Part shown: in pieces, positions 7,032-14,815 of the stretch | How the letters are laid out: each line of letters opens with the position of its first letter | Position numbering within the stretch: the first letter of the stretch is position 1 | Assembly: GCA_021779875.1 (NCBI GenBank) | Contig: JAJXZV010000412.1 | Location: 1 to 15,597 of the forward strand | DNA length: 15,597 nucleotides | Origin: Pseudomonadota bacterium | Lineage (GTDB): Bacteria; Pseudomonadota; Gammaproteobacteria; Steroidobacterales; Steroidobacteraceae | Reading direction: 5' to 3' | Made by a program: the position numbers and the translations under genes | The notes under the pieces: model-generated | Told to the model about the DNA's origin: nothing | What the model saw: only the letters and a program-made list of their open reading frames with translations | The model's database searches: none

Positions 7032-8327
7032 ATGAGTCATTCGATCCAGGGTGCGGCGTCCGGCGTGATGCGGCGGTCGAACATGGTTGGCTGGGTGCTC
7101 GCCACGATCGTCGCGGCGGTGATGGCTGCGGGTGCTCCGGGAGCGAGCGCGGCGGAGAAGGACAAGGACAAGGACAAAGCGCCGACCATCAGCCACATCA
7201 TCGGCAAGGAGATGCAGGCCGCCCAGCAGGCGCTGCAGAAGGGTCAGTGGCAGGAGGCGATCAAGAATCTCGACGCGGCCGAGCAGAAGTCGCCGCTCAC
7301 GGCCTTCGACAAGAAGACCATCTATGACTTCAAGGGCTTCGCCAACGTGAAGCTCAACAACCTGAAAGCCGCCGAAGAGAACTTCGAGAAGGCGATCGCG
7401 ACCGGTGCGTACACGCCCGATGAGGCCGCGAAGACCACCCGCCTTTTGTTCCGCCTGAGCGCCGGCAATCAGCAGTACCCCAAGGCTCTGGAATTCGGCA
7501 AGCAGGTGGTCGACTCGGGCGCGGCGACGCCGGATGACATCGGCGTCATGGCGCAGCTCTATTACCTGCAGAAGGACTGCAAGAACACCGCGATCTGGGC
7601 CGACAAGGCCGTGGCCGCGGCCCGCAAGGCCGGTGAGGCGCCCAAGGAGAACCTGTACCAGTTCAAGCTGCAGTGCGCGTCCGATGCCGGCGACAATGCC
7701 GCCATGATGGCGGCGCTGGTCGACCTCATCAAGCTGACCAACAAGACCAATTACTGGAACACGCTGCTCAGGCTGGAGCGTCAGGAGGAGCGCGACGACC
7801 GCAACCTGCTGATGATCTACCGCGTGATGTACGACGTGAACGCGATGACCACGGACTCCGACTACATCGAGATGGCGCAGCTCCTCGGCGATGCGGCGCT
7901 GCCGGGCGAGGCCGCCGCCGTGCTCGACAAGGCGATGGCCAGCGGCCTCGTCAAGGACGAGCACAAGGAGCGCACCAACCGCCTGCTCGCGTCCCTGCGA
8001 GCCCGCGCGGACTCGGACAAGAAGGGCCTGCCGCAGTTCGAGGCCGAAGCCGCCAAGAATCCCGCCGGCGAGCTGAGCGTCAAGCTCGGCGAGGTGTACT
8101 ACGGCGCGGGCGACTATCAGAACGCGGTCGCCGCGATCGGCCGCGGACTGCAGAAGGGCCAGGTGAAGCACCCCGACGAGGCCTACGTGTACCTGGGCCG
8201 CGCGCAGGCCGCGCTCAAGAATCTGCCCGAGGCCAAGAAGGCCTTCGGATCCTTGAAGTCGGTGCCGAACGTCAGCCCGCGCGTCCTGCGGCTGTGGGAC
8301 CTGTACGCCGAGAAGCTCGGCTCCTAG
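7032..8327 (+). CDS. Exported TPR-like protein linked to the Ton system
   Basis: The 431-residue product has a positively charged start, a hydrophobic stretch (about 19-36) and an ASA-AEK signal-peptidase site near residue 40, so it is predicted to be periplasmic. The mature start is a charged KDKDKDK run. Helix-turn-helix repeats of TPR character follow, clearest at about 55-125 (AAQQALQKGQWQEAIKNL and relatives) and near the C-terminus (LGEVYYGAGDYQNAVAAIGR, YLGRAQAALKNLPEAKKAF). TPR proteins encoded beside TonB systems are known, such as TtpC of Vibrio TonB2 systems, and can help assemble or energise the complex. That parallel is inference here, since I cannot establish homology. The ATG at 7032 has GAGG eight bases upstream; a longer frame starting earlier would lose the signal peptide. 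Confidence 0.85.
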   Translation: MSHSIQGAASGVMRRSNMVGWVLATIVAAVMAAGAPGASAAEKDKDKDKAPTISHIIGKEMQAAQQALQKGQWQEAIKNLDAAEQKSPLTAFDKKTIYDFKGFANVKLNNLKAAEENFEKAIATGAYTPDEAAKTTRLLFRLSAGNQQYPKALEFGKQVVDSGAATPDDIGVMAQLYYLQKDCKNTAIWADKAVAAARKAGEAPKENLYQFKLQCASDAGDNAAMMAALVDLIKLTNKTNYWNTLLRLERQEERDDRNLLMIYRVMYDVNAMTTDSDYIEMAQLLGDAALPGEAAAVLDKAMASGLVKDEHKERTNRLLASLRARADSDKKGLPQFEAEAAKNPAGELSVKLGEVYYGAGDYQNAVAAIGRGLQKGQVKHPDEAYVYLGRAQAALKNLPEAKKAFGSLKSVPNVSPRVLRLWDLYAEKLGS

Positions 8328-8366
8328 AGGGCGGCCGCGCACAGGATCCCGTATCGATCGATCGAG

Positions 8367-8393
8367 AAGGCGGCCCGCGGGCCGCCTTTTTTT
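8367..8393 (+). terminator. Strong intrinsic terminator after the TPR gene
   Basis: AAGGCGGCC (8367-8375) pairs perfectly with GGCCGCCTT (8380-8388) across a CGCG loop, and a run of Ts continues to 8393. This ends transcription of the ton/TPR region and separates it from the peroxiredoxin gene 29 bases further on. Confidence 0.9.
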
Positions 8394-8421
8394 CAACGGC
8401 GCATTCACGAGGAGCGATCAC

Positions 8422-8904
8422 ATGACCATCAAGGCCGGCGATAAGATGCCCGAGGGCAAGTTCACCCGCATGACCTCCGAGGGTCCGCGCAAGATCACCA
8501 CCGATGAGCTGTTCAAGGGCAAGACCGTGGTGCTGTTCTCCGTGCCCGGGGCTTTCACCCCGACCTGCGACGCCAAGCACCTGCCGGGCTTCGTCGAGTT
8601 CGCGGATCAGATCAAGGCGAAGGGGGTCGATACCATCGCCTGCATGGCGGTGAACGACGTGTTCGTCATGAACGCCTGGGGCAAGTCGGGCGGCGTCGGC
8701 GAGAAGGTGTTGATGCTCGCCGACGGCAACGCCGAATACGCCAAGGCGCTGGGCCTCGAGCTCGATGCCACCGGCTTCGGCATGGGAGTGCGCGGCCAGC
8801 GCTTCGCCATCATCGTCAAGAACGGCGTCGCCACCCAGGTGAACGTCGAGGCGCCGGGCGAGTTCAAGGTCTCCGCCGCGCAGCACGTGCTCGGTCAGCT
8901 CTGA
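8422..8904 (+). CDS. Peroxiredoxin, Prx5 family
   Basis: This is a thiol peroxidase that reduces hydrogen peroxide and organic peroxides in the cytoplasm. The 160-residue protein carries the peroxidatic cysteine C49 in PGAFTPTC, with the conserved P42 and T46, and the partner arginine R127 in RGQRFAI. C74 (TIACMAVND) is the second, structurally conserved cysteine. No cysteine is found near the C-terminus where atypical 2-Cys Prx5 proteins hold the resolving one, so a 1-Cys mechanism using glutathione or another thiol is likely. No glutaredoxin domain is attached. GAGGAG precedes the ATG. Transcription must start between the upstream terminator and this gene, but I see no clear promoter. The next gene begins 14 bases after the stop and may be co-transcribed. 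Confidence 0.93.
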   Translation: MTIKAGDKMPEGKFTRMTSEGPRKITTDELFKGKTVVLFSVPGAFTPTCDAKHLPGFVEFADQIKAKGVDTIACMAVNDVFVMNAWGKSGGVGEKVLMLADGNAEYAKALGLELDATGFGMGVRGQRFAIIVKNGVATQVNVEAPGEFKVSAAQHVLGQL

Positions 8905-8918
8905 CCCAAGGCCGGGCA

Positions 8919-11246
8919 TTGCTCGCGCTGAGCACATCGCCGCCGCCGGCGAGCGCGGCGGAGGCGGAGCGGCTCGCCCGCGACCTGTACGGGCTCGCCG
9001 TGACCGCGTCGGCGCTGCCCGGGGAACGGGACCGTAATTTCCGCCTGCGCACGGCGGACGGGCGGGCGTACGTGCTCAAGGTCCTCGATGCCGGGCACGA
9101 GGCGGCGGCCGACTGCCTGGTCCGCGTCCTGCGACACCTCGAGGAGCAGGCGCCCGATCTGCCCGTGCCGCGGCTCGTGCCGACCGAGAGCGGGACCGAT
9201 CTCGGGCAATGGACGCACGAGGATCGCCGGTGCCCGGTCTGCCTGTTCGCCTACCTCGAGGGTGAGCCGCTGGCCGAGGCTGCGGCCGACGCGGCGCTCC
9301 TGTACGAGGTGGGCCGCACCCTGGGAAGGCTCGGTCGGGCGCTGCAGGGCTTCTTCCACCCGGCGCTGGGCGTCGAGATCGCCTGGGACGTGCGGCAGCT
9401 GCCGCGGCTCGCCGCGCACGCGGACTGGATCGAACCGCGCGCCCTGCGTCAGCCCGTGCTCGACGCGAGCGCCGCCCTCGAGCACCGGCTGCCCGCGCTG
9501 CGCCGCCTGCGCGCCCAGGCGGTGCACGGCGACTGCCACGGGCACAACCTGCTCGTCGACACCGACGCCCGACGGGTCACCGGCCTGCTCGATTTCGGCG
9601 ACATGATCCACGCGCCGCTGATCGTCGAGCCCGCGGTGTCCATGGCCGAGTTCATGATGCAGGACGCGGCGCCCGGCGAGGCGCTCGGCGAGGTGCTGCG
9701 CGGCTTCGGCGTGGAACGGCGGCTCGATGAGGCGGACGTCGACGCCCTGTTCGATCTGATCGCGGCACGCCATGCCACGACCCTGCTGGTGCAGGCGTGG
9801 CGGTCGCGCCACGATCCGGCCGGGGCACGCGAGCTCGAGCGCACGGCGGCGCATGCGGGCCGGGCCCTGGATCGACTGCTCACCGTCGGCCGCGCCGCGG
9901 CCACGCGCGGGTGGCACGCGGCGGCCGGCACGGCGCCGCTGGACGACGACCGTTCGATCGTGGACCTGGGGCGGCGGCACCGGCTGCTCGGCGCGGGCGC
10001 CGAGCTGTTCTACGGACGGCCGCTGCACCTGACCCGCGGCTCGGGGGTGTGGCTGTACGATCCCGAGGGCCGCGCCTATCTGGACGTCTACAACAACGTG
10101 CCGCACGTCGGGCACTCCCACCCGGGCGTGGTGAACGCGATCCAGCGGCAGACGGCGATGCTCGCGACCCACACGCGGTACCTGCACGGGCGCATCCTGG
10201 ACTACGCCGAACGCCTGACGGCGACCCTGCCGGCGCACCTGGACGCCTGCATATTCGTGAACTCCGGCAGCGAGGCCAACGACGTGGCCTGGCGAATCGC
10301 CCAGTTCGCCACCGGGCACACGGGCGGCGTGGTGATGGAGCACGCGTACCACGGCATCACGGATGCCGTGGCCGCGCTCACCCCGGCCTCGGGGGCGGTG
10401 CACGATCCGCGCGTGGTCACGCTCGCGCCGCCGCCGGCCGGGGCTCGGGCCTCGCACGCGCTGGATCCGGCCGACCTGACCGCCGCCGCCCGCGACACCC
10501 GGCAGGCGCTCGACAGCCTCGCGGCGCGCGGCCACCGCCCGGCGGCCTTCTTTCTCGATTCGGCGCTCACGAGTTCCGGAATCCACGATCCGCCGGCGGG
10601 CTGGATGGAGGCCGTGTCTGCGCCGCTGCGCGCGGCCGGCGCCCTCATCGTGGGCGACGAGGTGCAGTACGGGCTCGGGCGATCCGGCACGCATTTCTGG
10701 GGTTTCGCCCGCCGCGGTCTGTCGCCGGACATCGTCACCTTGGGCAAGCCCGTGGGCAACGGGTTTCCCATGGGGGTGGTGGTGGCCAACCGGCGCCTCA
10801 TCGAGGCCTTCCAGGCGAAGTTCGGCTTCTTCTCGACCTTTGGCGGCAACGCCGTGGCCGCGGCCGCCGGCCTCGCGGTGCTCGAGGCGCTCGAGCGCGA
10901 GCGGCTCATGCACAATGCCCTCTCGACGGGGGAGTACCTGCGAGCGCGCCTCGAGGCCGTAGCCGCCCGGCACGAGGCGCTCGGGCGGGTGCGCGGCGCG
11001 GGGCTGCTGCTGGGTCTGGAGGTGCGGGGTGGGACGCCGGGCCAGGCGCGCGCCCTGGCACGCGGCATCGTCGACCGGCTGGCGGATCGGCACCGCGTGC
11101 TCACCGGGCTGGAAGGACCCGATGCCGCGGTGTTGAAGCTTCGTCCGCCGCTGCCGTTCGGGCCGGCGCACGCGGATCTGCTCGCCGAGGCGATCGATTC
11201 CGCGGTTCAGGCGCTCACGAGCCGCTCGAACTCGGGCACCACCTGA
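8919..11246 (+). CDS. Fusion: APH-family kinase + class III PLP phospho-lyase/aminotransferase
   Basis: This 775-residue protein joins two enzymes. The N-terminal part (about 15-320) is an aminoglycoside/hydroxylysine-kinase-like phosphotransferase, with ATP-site K54 (AYVLKVL), the catalytic HGDCHGHN (H203, D205, N210) and the metal motif DFGD (D225-D228). The C-terminal part (about 348-770) is a class III PLP enzyme with NSGSEAND, DEVQYGLGRSG (D580 contacts the PLP ring nitrogen) and Schiff-base K610 in LGKPVGNG. NNVPHVGHSHP (392-402), TRYLH and DEVQ resemble AGXT2L1/2, which remove phosphate and ammonia from phosphoethanolamine or phosphohydroxylysine. I infer that it phosphorylates an amino alcohol and then eliminates the phosphate; the substrate is unknown. 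The TTG start at 8919 with AAGG upstream is the best available. Some relatives carry an M23 peptidase domain between the two halves; none is present here. The 3' end overlaps convergent etfA. Confidence 0.88.
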   Translation: MLALSTSPPPASAAEAERLARDLYGLAVTASALPGERDRNFRLRTADGRAYVLKVLDAGHEAAADCLVRVLRHLEEQAPDLPVPRLVPTESGTDLGQWTHEDRRCPVCLFAYLEGEPLAEAAADAALLYEVGRTLGRLGRALQGFFHPALGVEIAWDVRQLPRLAAHADWIEPRALRQPVLDASAALEHRLPALRRLRAQAVHGDCHGHNLLVDTDARRVTGLLDFGDMIHAPLIVEPAVSMAEFMMQDAAPGEALGEVLRGFGVERRLDEADVDALFDLIAARHATTLLVQAWRSRHDPAGARELERTAAHAGRALDRLLTVGRAAATRGWHAAAGTAPLDDDRSIVDLGRRHRLLGAGAELFYGRPLHLTRGSGVWLYDPEGRAYLDVYNNVPHVGHSHPGVVNAIQRQTAMLATHTRYLHGRILDYAERLTATLPAHLDACIFVNSGSEANDVAWRIAQFATGHTGGVVMEHAYHGITDAVAALTPASGAVHDPRVVTLAPPPAGARASHALDPADLTAAARDTRQALDSLAARGHRPAAFFLDSALTSSGIHDPPAGWMEAVSAPLRAAGALIVGDEVQYGLGRSGTHFWGFARRGLSPDIVTLGKPVGNGFPMGVVVANRRLIEAFQAKFGFFSTFGGNAVAAAAGLAVLEALERERLMHNALSTGEYLRARLEAVAARHEALGRVRGAGLLLGLEVRGGTPGQARALARGIVDRLADRHRVLTGLEGPDAAVLKLRPPLPFGPAHADLLAEAIDSAVQALTSRSNSGTT

Positions 11247-12151
11247 AATAGATCCGCCACCAGACCGACGTCCGCGACCTCGAAGATCGGCGCCTCGCCG
11301 TCCTTGTTGATCGCGACGATGGTCTTCGCATCCTTGATGCCGGTCAGGTGCTGGATGGCGCCGGAGATGCCGATGGCGATGTAGATCTCCGGCGCGATGA
11401 TCTTGCCCGTCTGGCCGACCTGCATCTCGTTGGCCGCATAGCCGGCGTCCACCGCGGCGCGCGATGCGCCCACCGCCGCGCCGATCTTGTCCGCGAGGCG
11501 GAACAGCATCTGGAAGTTCTCGGCGCTGCCGAGCGCCCGGCCGCCCGACACGACGCGGGCCGCCGTCTGCAGATCCAGACGGTCCGTGCCCGCCGTCTTC
11601 GCGCCCACGTAGCGCGTGTGCGAGGGCAGGGCGACGTCGAGGCTGCGGCTCGCGACGGCGGCGGAGCCGCCGACGCCGGCCGCCTCGAAGGAGGCGACGC
11701 GCACGGTGGCGACCAGCTTGCGGGCCGGATCGGCTTCCACGGTGATGATGGCATTGCCGGCGTAGATCGGCCGGCGGAAACGATGGGCGGACTCGACCGC
11801 CATGAGGTCGCTCACCTGCGGTGCGCCGAGCAGCGCGGCCACGCGCGGCATGAGGTCCTTGCCGAAGCTGGTCGATGGCCCGAACACGTGCGTGTGCTCG
11901 GCCGCGAGCGCCGCCACCTGCGGCGCGAGGATCGCGGCCAGCGGGTGCGCGTTCTCCGCCCGGTCGATCCGCAGCACCGAGTGCACCCCGCCCAACTGCG
12001 CGGCCTGGGCCGCGACGGCCGCCGTGTCCGCGCCGAACAGCGCGATCGTGATCTCGCCGCCGGGGATCCCGCGGGCGCAGGTGACGCATTTGGCCACGGC
12101 GGGATTCAAGTGTGCGCCGTCGTGTTCGCCAACGATCAATATCTTGTTCAT
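11207..12151 (-). CDS. etfA: Electron transfer flavoprotein alpha subunit
   Basis: EtfA binds the catalytic FAD of the heterodimer that carries electrons from acyl-CoA and related dehydrogenases to ETF-ubiquinone oxidoreductase. The 314-residue protein has the N-terminal ETF fold and the C-terminal FAD domain with SGGRALGS (202-209), [20 protein letters not shown] (245-264), AIQH, and the INKD motif (281-284) typical of this family. Length matches group I ETF-alpha. Its ATG overlaps the etfB stop as ATGA, so the two are translationally coupled. Its last 40 bases overlap the 3' end of the convergent fusion gene. Identity is very secure. Confidence 0.97.
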   Translation of the reverse strand: MNKILIVGEHDGAHLNPAVAKCVTCARGIPGGEITIALFGADTAAVAAQAAQLGGVHSVLRIDRAENAHPLAAILAPQVAALAAEHTHVFGPSTSFGKDLMPRVAALLGAPQVSDLMAVESAHRFRRPIYAGNAIITVEADPARKLVATVRVASFEAAGVGGSAAVASRSLDVALPSHTRYVGAKTAGTDRLDLQTAARVVSGGRALGSAENFQMLFRLADKIGAAVGASRAAVDAGYAANEMQVGQTGKIIAPEIYIAIGISGAIQHLTGIKDAKTIVAINKDGEAPIFEVADVGLVADLFQVVPEFERLVSA

Positions 12152-12900
12152 CGGATCAGACCCTTCTTCTTGAGTACGTCCACCAGTTCGGCGACGTCCT
12201 TGACCATGATGCCCTTCTGGCGCTGGGCCGGCGGGTCGGTCTTGACGACCTTCAGCATCTGTCCGAGGTCGATGCCGAGCGCCTCGGGCGTGACCGTGTC
12301 GAGCGGCTTCTTCTTCGCCTTCATGATGTCCGGCAGCTTCACGTAGCGCGGCTCGTTCAGGCGCAGGTCCACGGTGATCACCGCGGGCAGATCCACCTCG
12401 ATGGTCTCGAGTCCGGTGTCGACCTCGCGGGTGACGGCGGCCTTGTTCCCGAGGATCTCGACCTTGGAGGCATAGGTCGCCTGCGGCCGGTCCCACAGCG
12501 CGGCGAGCATCTGGCCCGTCTGATTCGCGTCGTCGTCGATGGCCTGCTTGCCGAGGAAGACGATGTCGGGATTCTCCTTGCGGGCCAGCGCCAGGAAGGC
12601 CCGCGCCGCCGCCAGCGGCTCGACCGGCGCATCGGTCTGCACGAGGATGGCGCGGTCGGCGCCCATCGCGAGCGCGGTGCGAAGCTGCTGCTGCGTGTCG
12701 GCGACGCCGACGCTCACGGCCACCACCTCGGCGCCGCCGGCGCGCTCCTTGATGCGCAGCGCTTCCTCGAGGGCGATCTCGTCGAACGGATTGACGCTCA
12801 TCTTGACGCCGTCGAGCATGACGCCGCTGCCGTCGGGCTTGACCCGCACGCGCACGTTGTAGTCGACGACGCGCTTCACACAGACCATGATCTTTTGCAT
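12148..12900 (-). CDS. etfB: Electron transfer flavoprotein beta subunit
   Basis: EtfB binds AMP and docks to partner dehydrogenases. The 250-residue protein has the group I signature: VCVKRVVDYNVRVRVK at the start, the AMP-site GKQAIDDDANQTGQM (117-131), and the recognition loop DLRLNEPRYVKLP (178-190) followed by DIMKAKKKP. This is the housekeeping type used in fatty acid and amino acid oxidation, not the nitrogen-fixation FixA type. AGGAA lies six bases before the ATG. It is first in the etfBA operon. No acyl-CoA dehydrogenase or ETF dehydrogenase gene is in the window. Confidence 0.97.
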   Translation of the reverse strand: MQKIMVCVKRVVDYNVRVRVKPDGSGVMLDGVKMSVNPFDEIALEEALRIKERAGGAEVVAVSVGVADTQQQLRTALAMGADRAILVQTDAPVEPLAAARAFLALARKENPDIVFLGKQAIDDDANQTGQMLAALWDRPQATYASKVEILGNKAAVTREVDTGLETIEVDLPAVITVDLRLNEPRYVKLPDIMKAKKKPLDTVTPEALGIDLGQMLKVVKTDPPAQRQKGIMVKDVAELVDVLKKKGLIR

Positions 12901-12960
12901 CGATGTTCCTGGAAGGCGCTTCTGGATGTTGAGATTGTGGTCGGCGCCTCGAGACCTGGA

Positions 12961-12989
12961 ATTTTAGGTACAGGCGCATTGCTTGTCCA
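12961..12989 (-). promoter_or_regulatory. Sigma70 promoter for etfBA
   Basis: On the minus strand TGGACA (12989-12984) and TAAAAT (12966-12961) each match five of six consensus bases and are 17 bases apart. Transcription would begin near 12954, giving a leader of about 54 bases before the etfB ATG. This is the best promoter match in the window. Confidence 0.7.
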
Positions 12990-13011
12990 CACGACGGGCA
13001 CGGGCTAGACT
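12983..13011 (+). promoter_or_regulatory. Candidate promoter for the ABC importer operon
   Basis: TTGTCC (12983-12988) and TAGACT (13006-13011) each match four of six consensus bases with a 17-base spacer. The predicted start is near 13018, only about 20 bases before the permease ATG. Its -35 box overlaps the etfBA -35 box on the other strand, so the two promoters probably compete for polymerase. Confidence 0.45.
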
Positions 13012-13037
13012 CGGGTCGATGGTGGGCGGCCTGCGCG

Positions 13038-13967
13038 ATGGTTGATTTCCTCCTTCGGCGCGTGCGGGTGGCGGTGCCGACGCTGTTCGTGATCGTCACC
13101 TTGAGCTTCTTCCTCGTGCGCCTCGCCCCGGGCGGGCCCTTCGACCGCGAACAGGCGCTGCCGCCGGAGATCGTCGCGAACCTGCGCGGCGCGTACGGAT
13201 TCGACCGCCCGCTGTGGGAACAGTACGCGCGCTACCTAGGGTCGCTCGCGCGCGGAGATTTCGGCCCCTCGTTCCGGTACAAGGATTTCACGGTCACCGA
13301 GCTGATCGGCCAGGGCCTGCCCGTCACCTTCGAGCTGGGCGCGCTGGCACTCGCCGCGGCGCTCGGCATCGGCGTGCCCGTGGGGGTGTTCGCCGCCCTG
13401 CATCGCGGCTCGTGGGCGGACCGCGGCACGATGATGCTGGCGGCGCTCGGGATCGCCGTGCCCACCTTCGTCGTGCTGCCCTTCCTCGCCTTGTGCTTCG
13501 GCATCCATTGGCGCTGGCTGCCGGTGGCCGGCTGGGAGCCGGGTTCGGTGCGTCACCTGGTGCTGCCGGTCACGGCGCTCAGCCTGACGCCGCTCGCCTA
13601 CGTCGCACGCCTGACGCGCGGGGGCATGCTCGAGGCGATGAGCGGCGCCTTCGTGCGCACGGCCTTCGCCAAGGGCCTGCCGCTGCGCACCGTGGTGCTG
13701 CGCCACGCGTTGCGGCCGGCGCTGCTGCCGGTGGCGGGCTATCTCGCGCCTGCGGTCGCCTCGATCATGACGGGGTCGCTGGTCGTCGAGTCGATCGCGG
13801 GGCTGCCGGGCATGGGCCGTTACCTGGTCCAGGGTGCCCTGAATCGCGACTACACGCTGGTGCTCGGCATGGTGGTCGTGTACTCGACCCTGCTCATCGG
13901 CATGGGTCTCGTGGTCGACCTGCTGTACCTGTGGCTCGATCCGCGCATAAGGTTCGAACGGGAATGA
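13038..13967 (+). CDS. ABC transporter permease, OppB/DppB type
   Basis: This is an inner-membrane subunit of a peptide/nickel-type ABC importer. The 309-residue protein starts with the typical LLRRVRVAVPTLFVIVTLSFFLVRLAPGGPF helix (about 5-35), then a periplasmic segment with GAYGFDRPLWEQYARYL, and five further membrane spans. The cytoplasmic EAA loop that contacts the ATPase is visible as FVRTAFAKGLPLRTVVLRHALRPA split around residues 213-236. A weak purine-rich GGTGGGCGG stands in for a ribosome site. It overlaps the next permease gene as ATGA. No substrate-binding protein gene is seen upstream, so the substrate, probably an oligopeptide, cannot be assigned. Confidence 0.92.
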   Translation: MVDFLLRRVRVAVPTLFVIVTLSFFLVRLAPGGPFDREQALPPEIVANLRGAYGFDRPLWEQYARYLGSLARGDFGPSFRYKDFTVTELIGQGLPVTFELGALALAAALGIGVPVGVFAALHRGSWADRGTMMLAALGIAVPTFVVLPFLALCFGIHWRWLPVAGWEPGSVRHLVLPVTALSLTPLAYVARLTRGGMLEAMSGAFVRTAFAKGLPLRTVVLRHALRPALLPVAGYLAPAVASIMTGSLVVESIAGLPGMGRYLVQGALNRDYTLVLGMVVVYSTLLIGMGLVVDLLYLWLDPRIRFERE

Positions 13968-14812
13968 GCGGCGCAACGTGGCGCGATGCGGGCCGCCGGC
14001 TGCGCGCCGACCGGGCGGCGATGGTCGCCGCGGGATTGATCGCCGCGGTCGCCGTGCTCGCCGTGCTCGGCCCGTGGATCAACGCCAACGGCCCGGAGAC
14101 GATCGACTGGCGAAGCGTGGCGGTGCCGCCGGGCCTCCGCGGGGCGCACTGGTTCGGGACCGACCGGCTCGGCCGCGACCTGTTCGTGCGCACGATGGGC
14201 GGCGTGCGCGTCTCGCTGCTGGTCGGCCTCGCCGCGACCGTGATCAGCCTGGGGATCGGGATCGGCTACGGTGCGGTCGCCGGCTATCTCGGCGGCCGCG
14301 TCGACGACGTGTTGATGCGCGTCGTCGAGATCCTCGACGGTCTGCCGCTGATCTTCTTCGTCATCTTCCTCACCGTGATCTTCGGCCGGGACGAGTGGCT
14401 GCTGTTCGCCTCGATCGGCGCCGTCGGCTGGCTCGCCATGGCGCGCATCGTGCGCGGCCAGACCTTGAGCATCCGGCGGCGCGAGTTCATCGAGGCGGCG
14501 AGGGCGTCCGGAGCCGGCACCGCGCGCATCATCTGGACGCACGTCGTGCCGAACGTCGCGGGCCCGGTGACCGTGTACGCGACGCTGACCATTCCGCAGA
14601 TCATGCTGTTCGAGAGCTTTCTGAGCTTTCTCGGCCTCGGCGTGCAGGAGCCCCGCGCCAGCCTCGGCACCCTGATCGCGGAGGGAGCCGGCGAGATGCA
14701 GGCGGCGCCCTGGATCCTGCTCGGTCCCGGGATCTGCCTCGCCGCGCTGCTGGTCGCCCTCAACGTGCTCGGCGACGGCCTGCGGGACGCGCTCGACCGG
14801 GGCGGGCGCTGA
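13964..14812 (+). CDS. ABC transporter permease, OppC/DppC type
   Basis: This is the second membrane subunit of the importer, 282 residues. It has the family's N-terminal helix (about 18-41), the GAHWFGTDRLGRDLFVR motif (about 60-76) that marks OppC/DppC proteins, and five more spans. Its EAA loop, FIEAARASGAGTARIIWTHV, is intact and is followed by the FESFLSFLGLGVQEP signature. The start ATG overlaps the upstream stop by four bases, and three bases separate its stop from the ATPase start. Assignment to the subfamily is firm; the substrate is not known. Confidence 0.93.
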   Translation: MSGATWRDAGRRLRADRAAMVAAGLIAAVAVLAVLGPWINANGPETIDWRSVAVPPGLRGAHWFGTDRLGRDLFVRTMGGVRVSLLVGLAATVISLGIGIGYGAVAGYLGGRVDDVLMRVVEILDGLPLIFFVIFLTVIFGRDEWLLFASIGAVGWLAMARIVRGQTLSIRRREFIEAARASGAGTARIIWTHVVPNVAGPVTVYATLTIPQIMLFESFLSFLGLGVQEPRASLGTLIAEGAGEMQAAPWILLGPGICLAALLVALNVLGDGLRDALDRGGR

Positions 14813-14815
14813 GCG

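Noticed and set aside
8895..12089. A very long open frame on the minus strand (over 1000 codons) across the fusion gene and etfA
   Set aside because: Its translation is low-complexity and Arg/His/Gly-rich with no recognisable domain, and it is antisense to proteins with full catalytic motifs. High third-position GC removes stop codons on the opposite strand.
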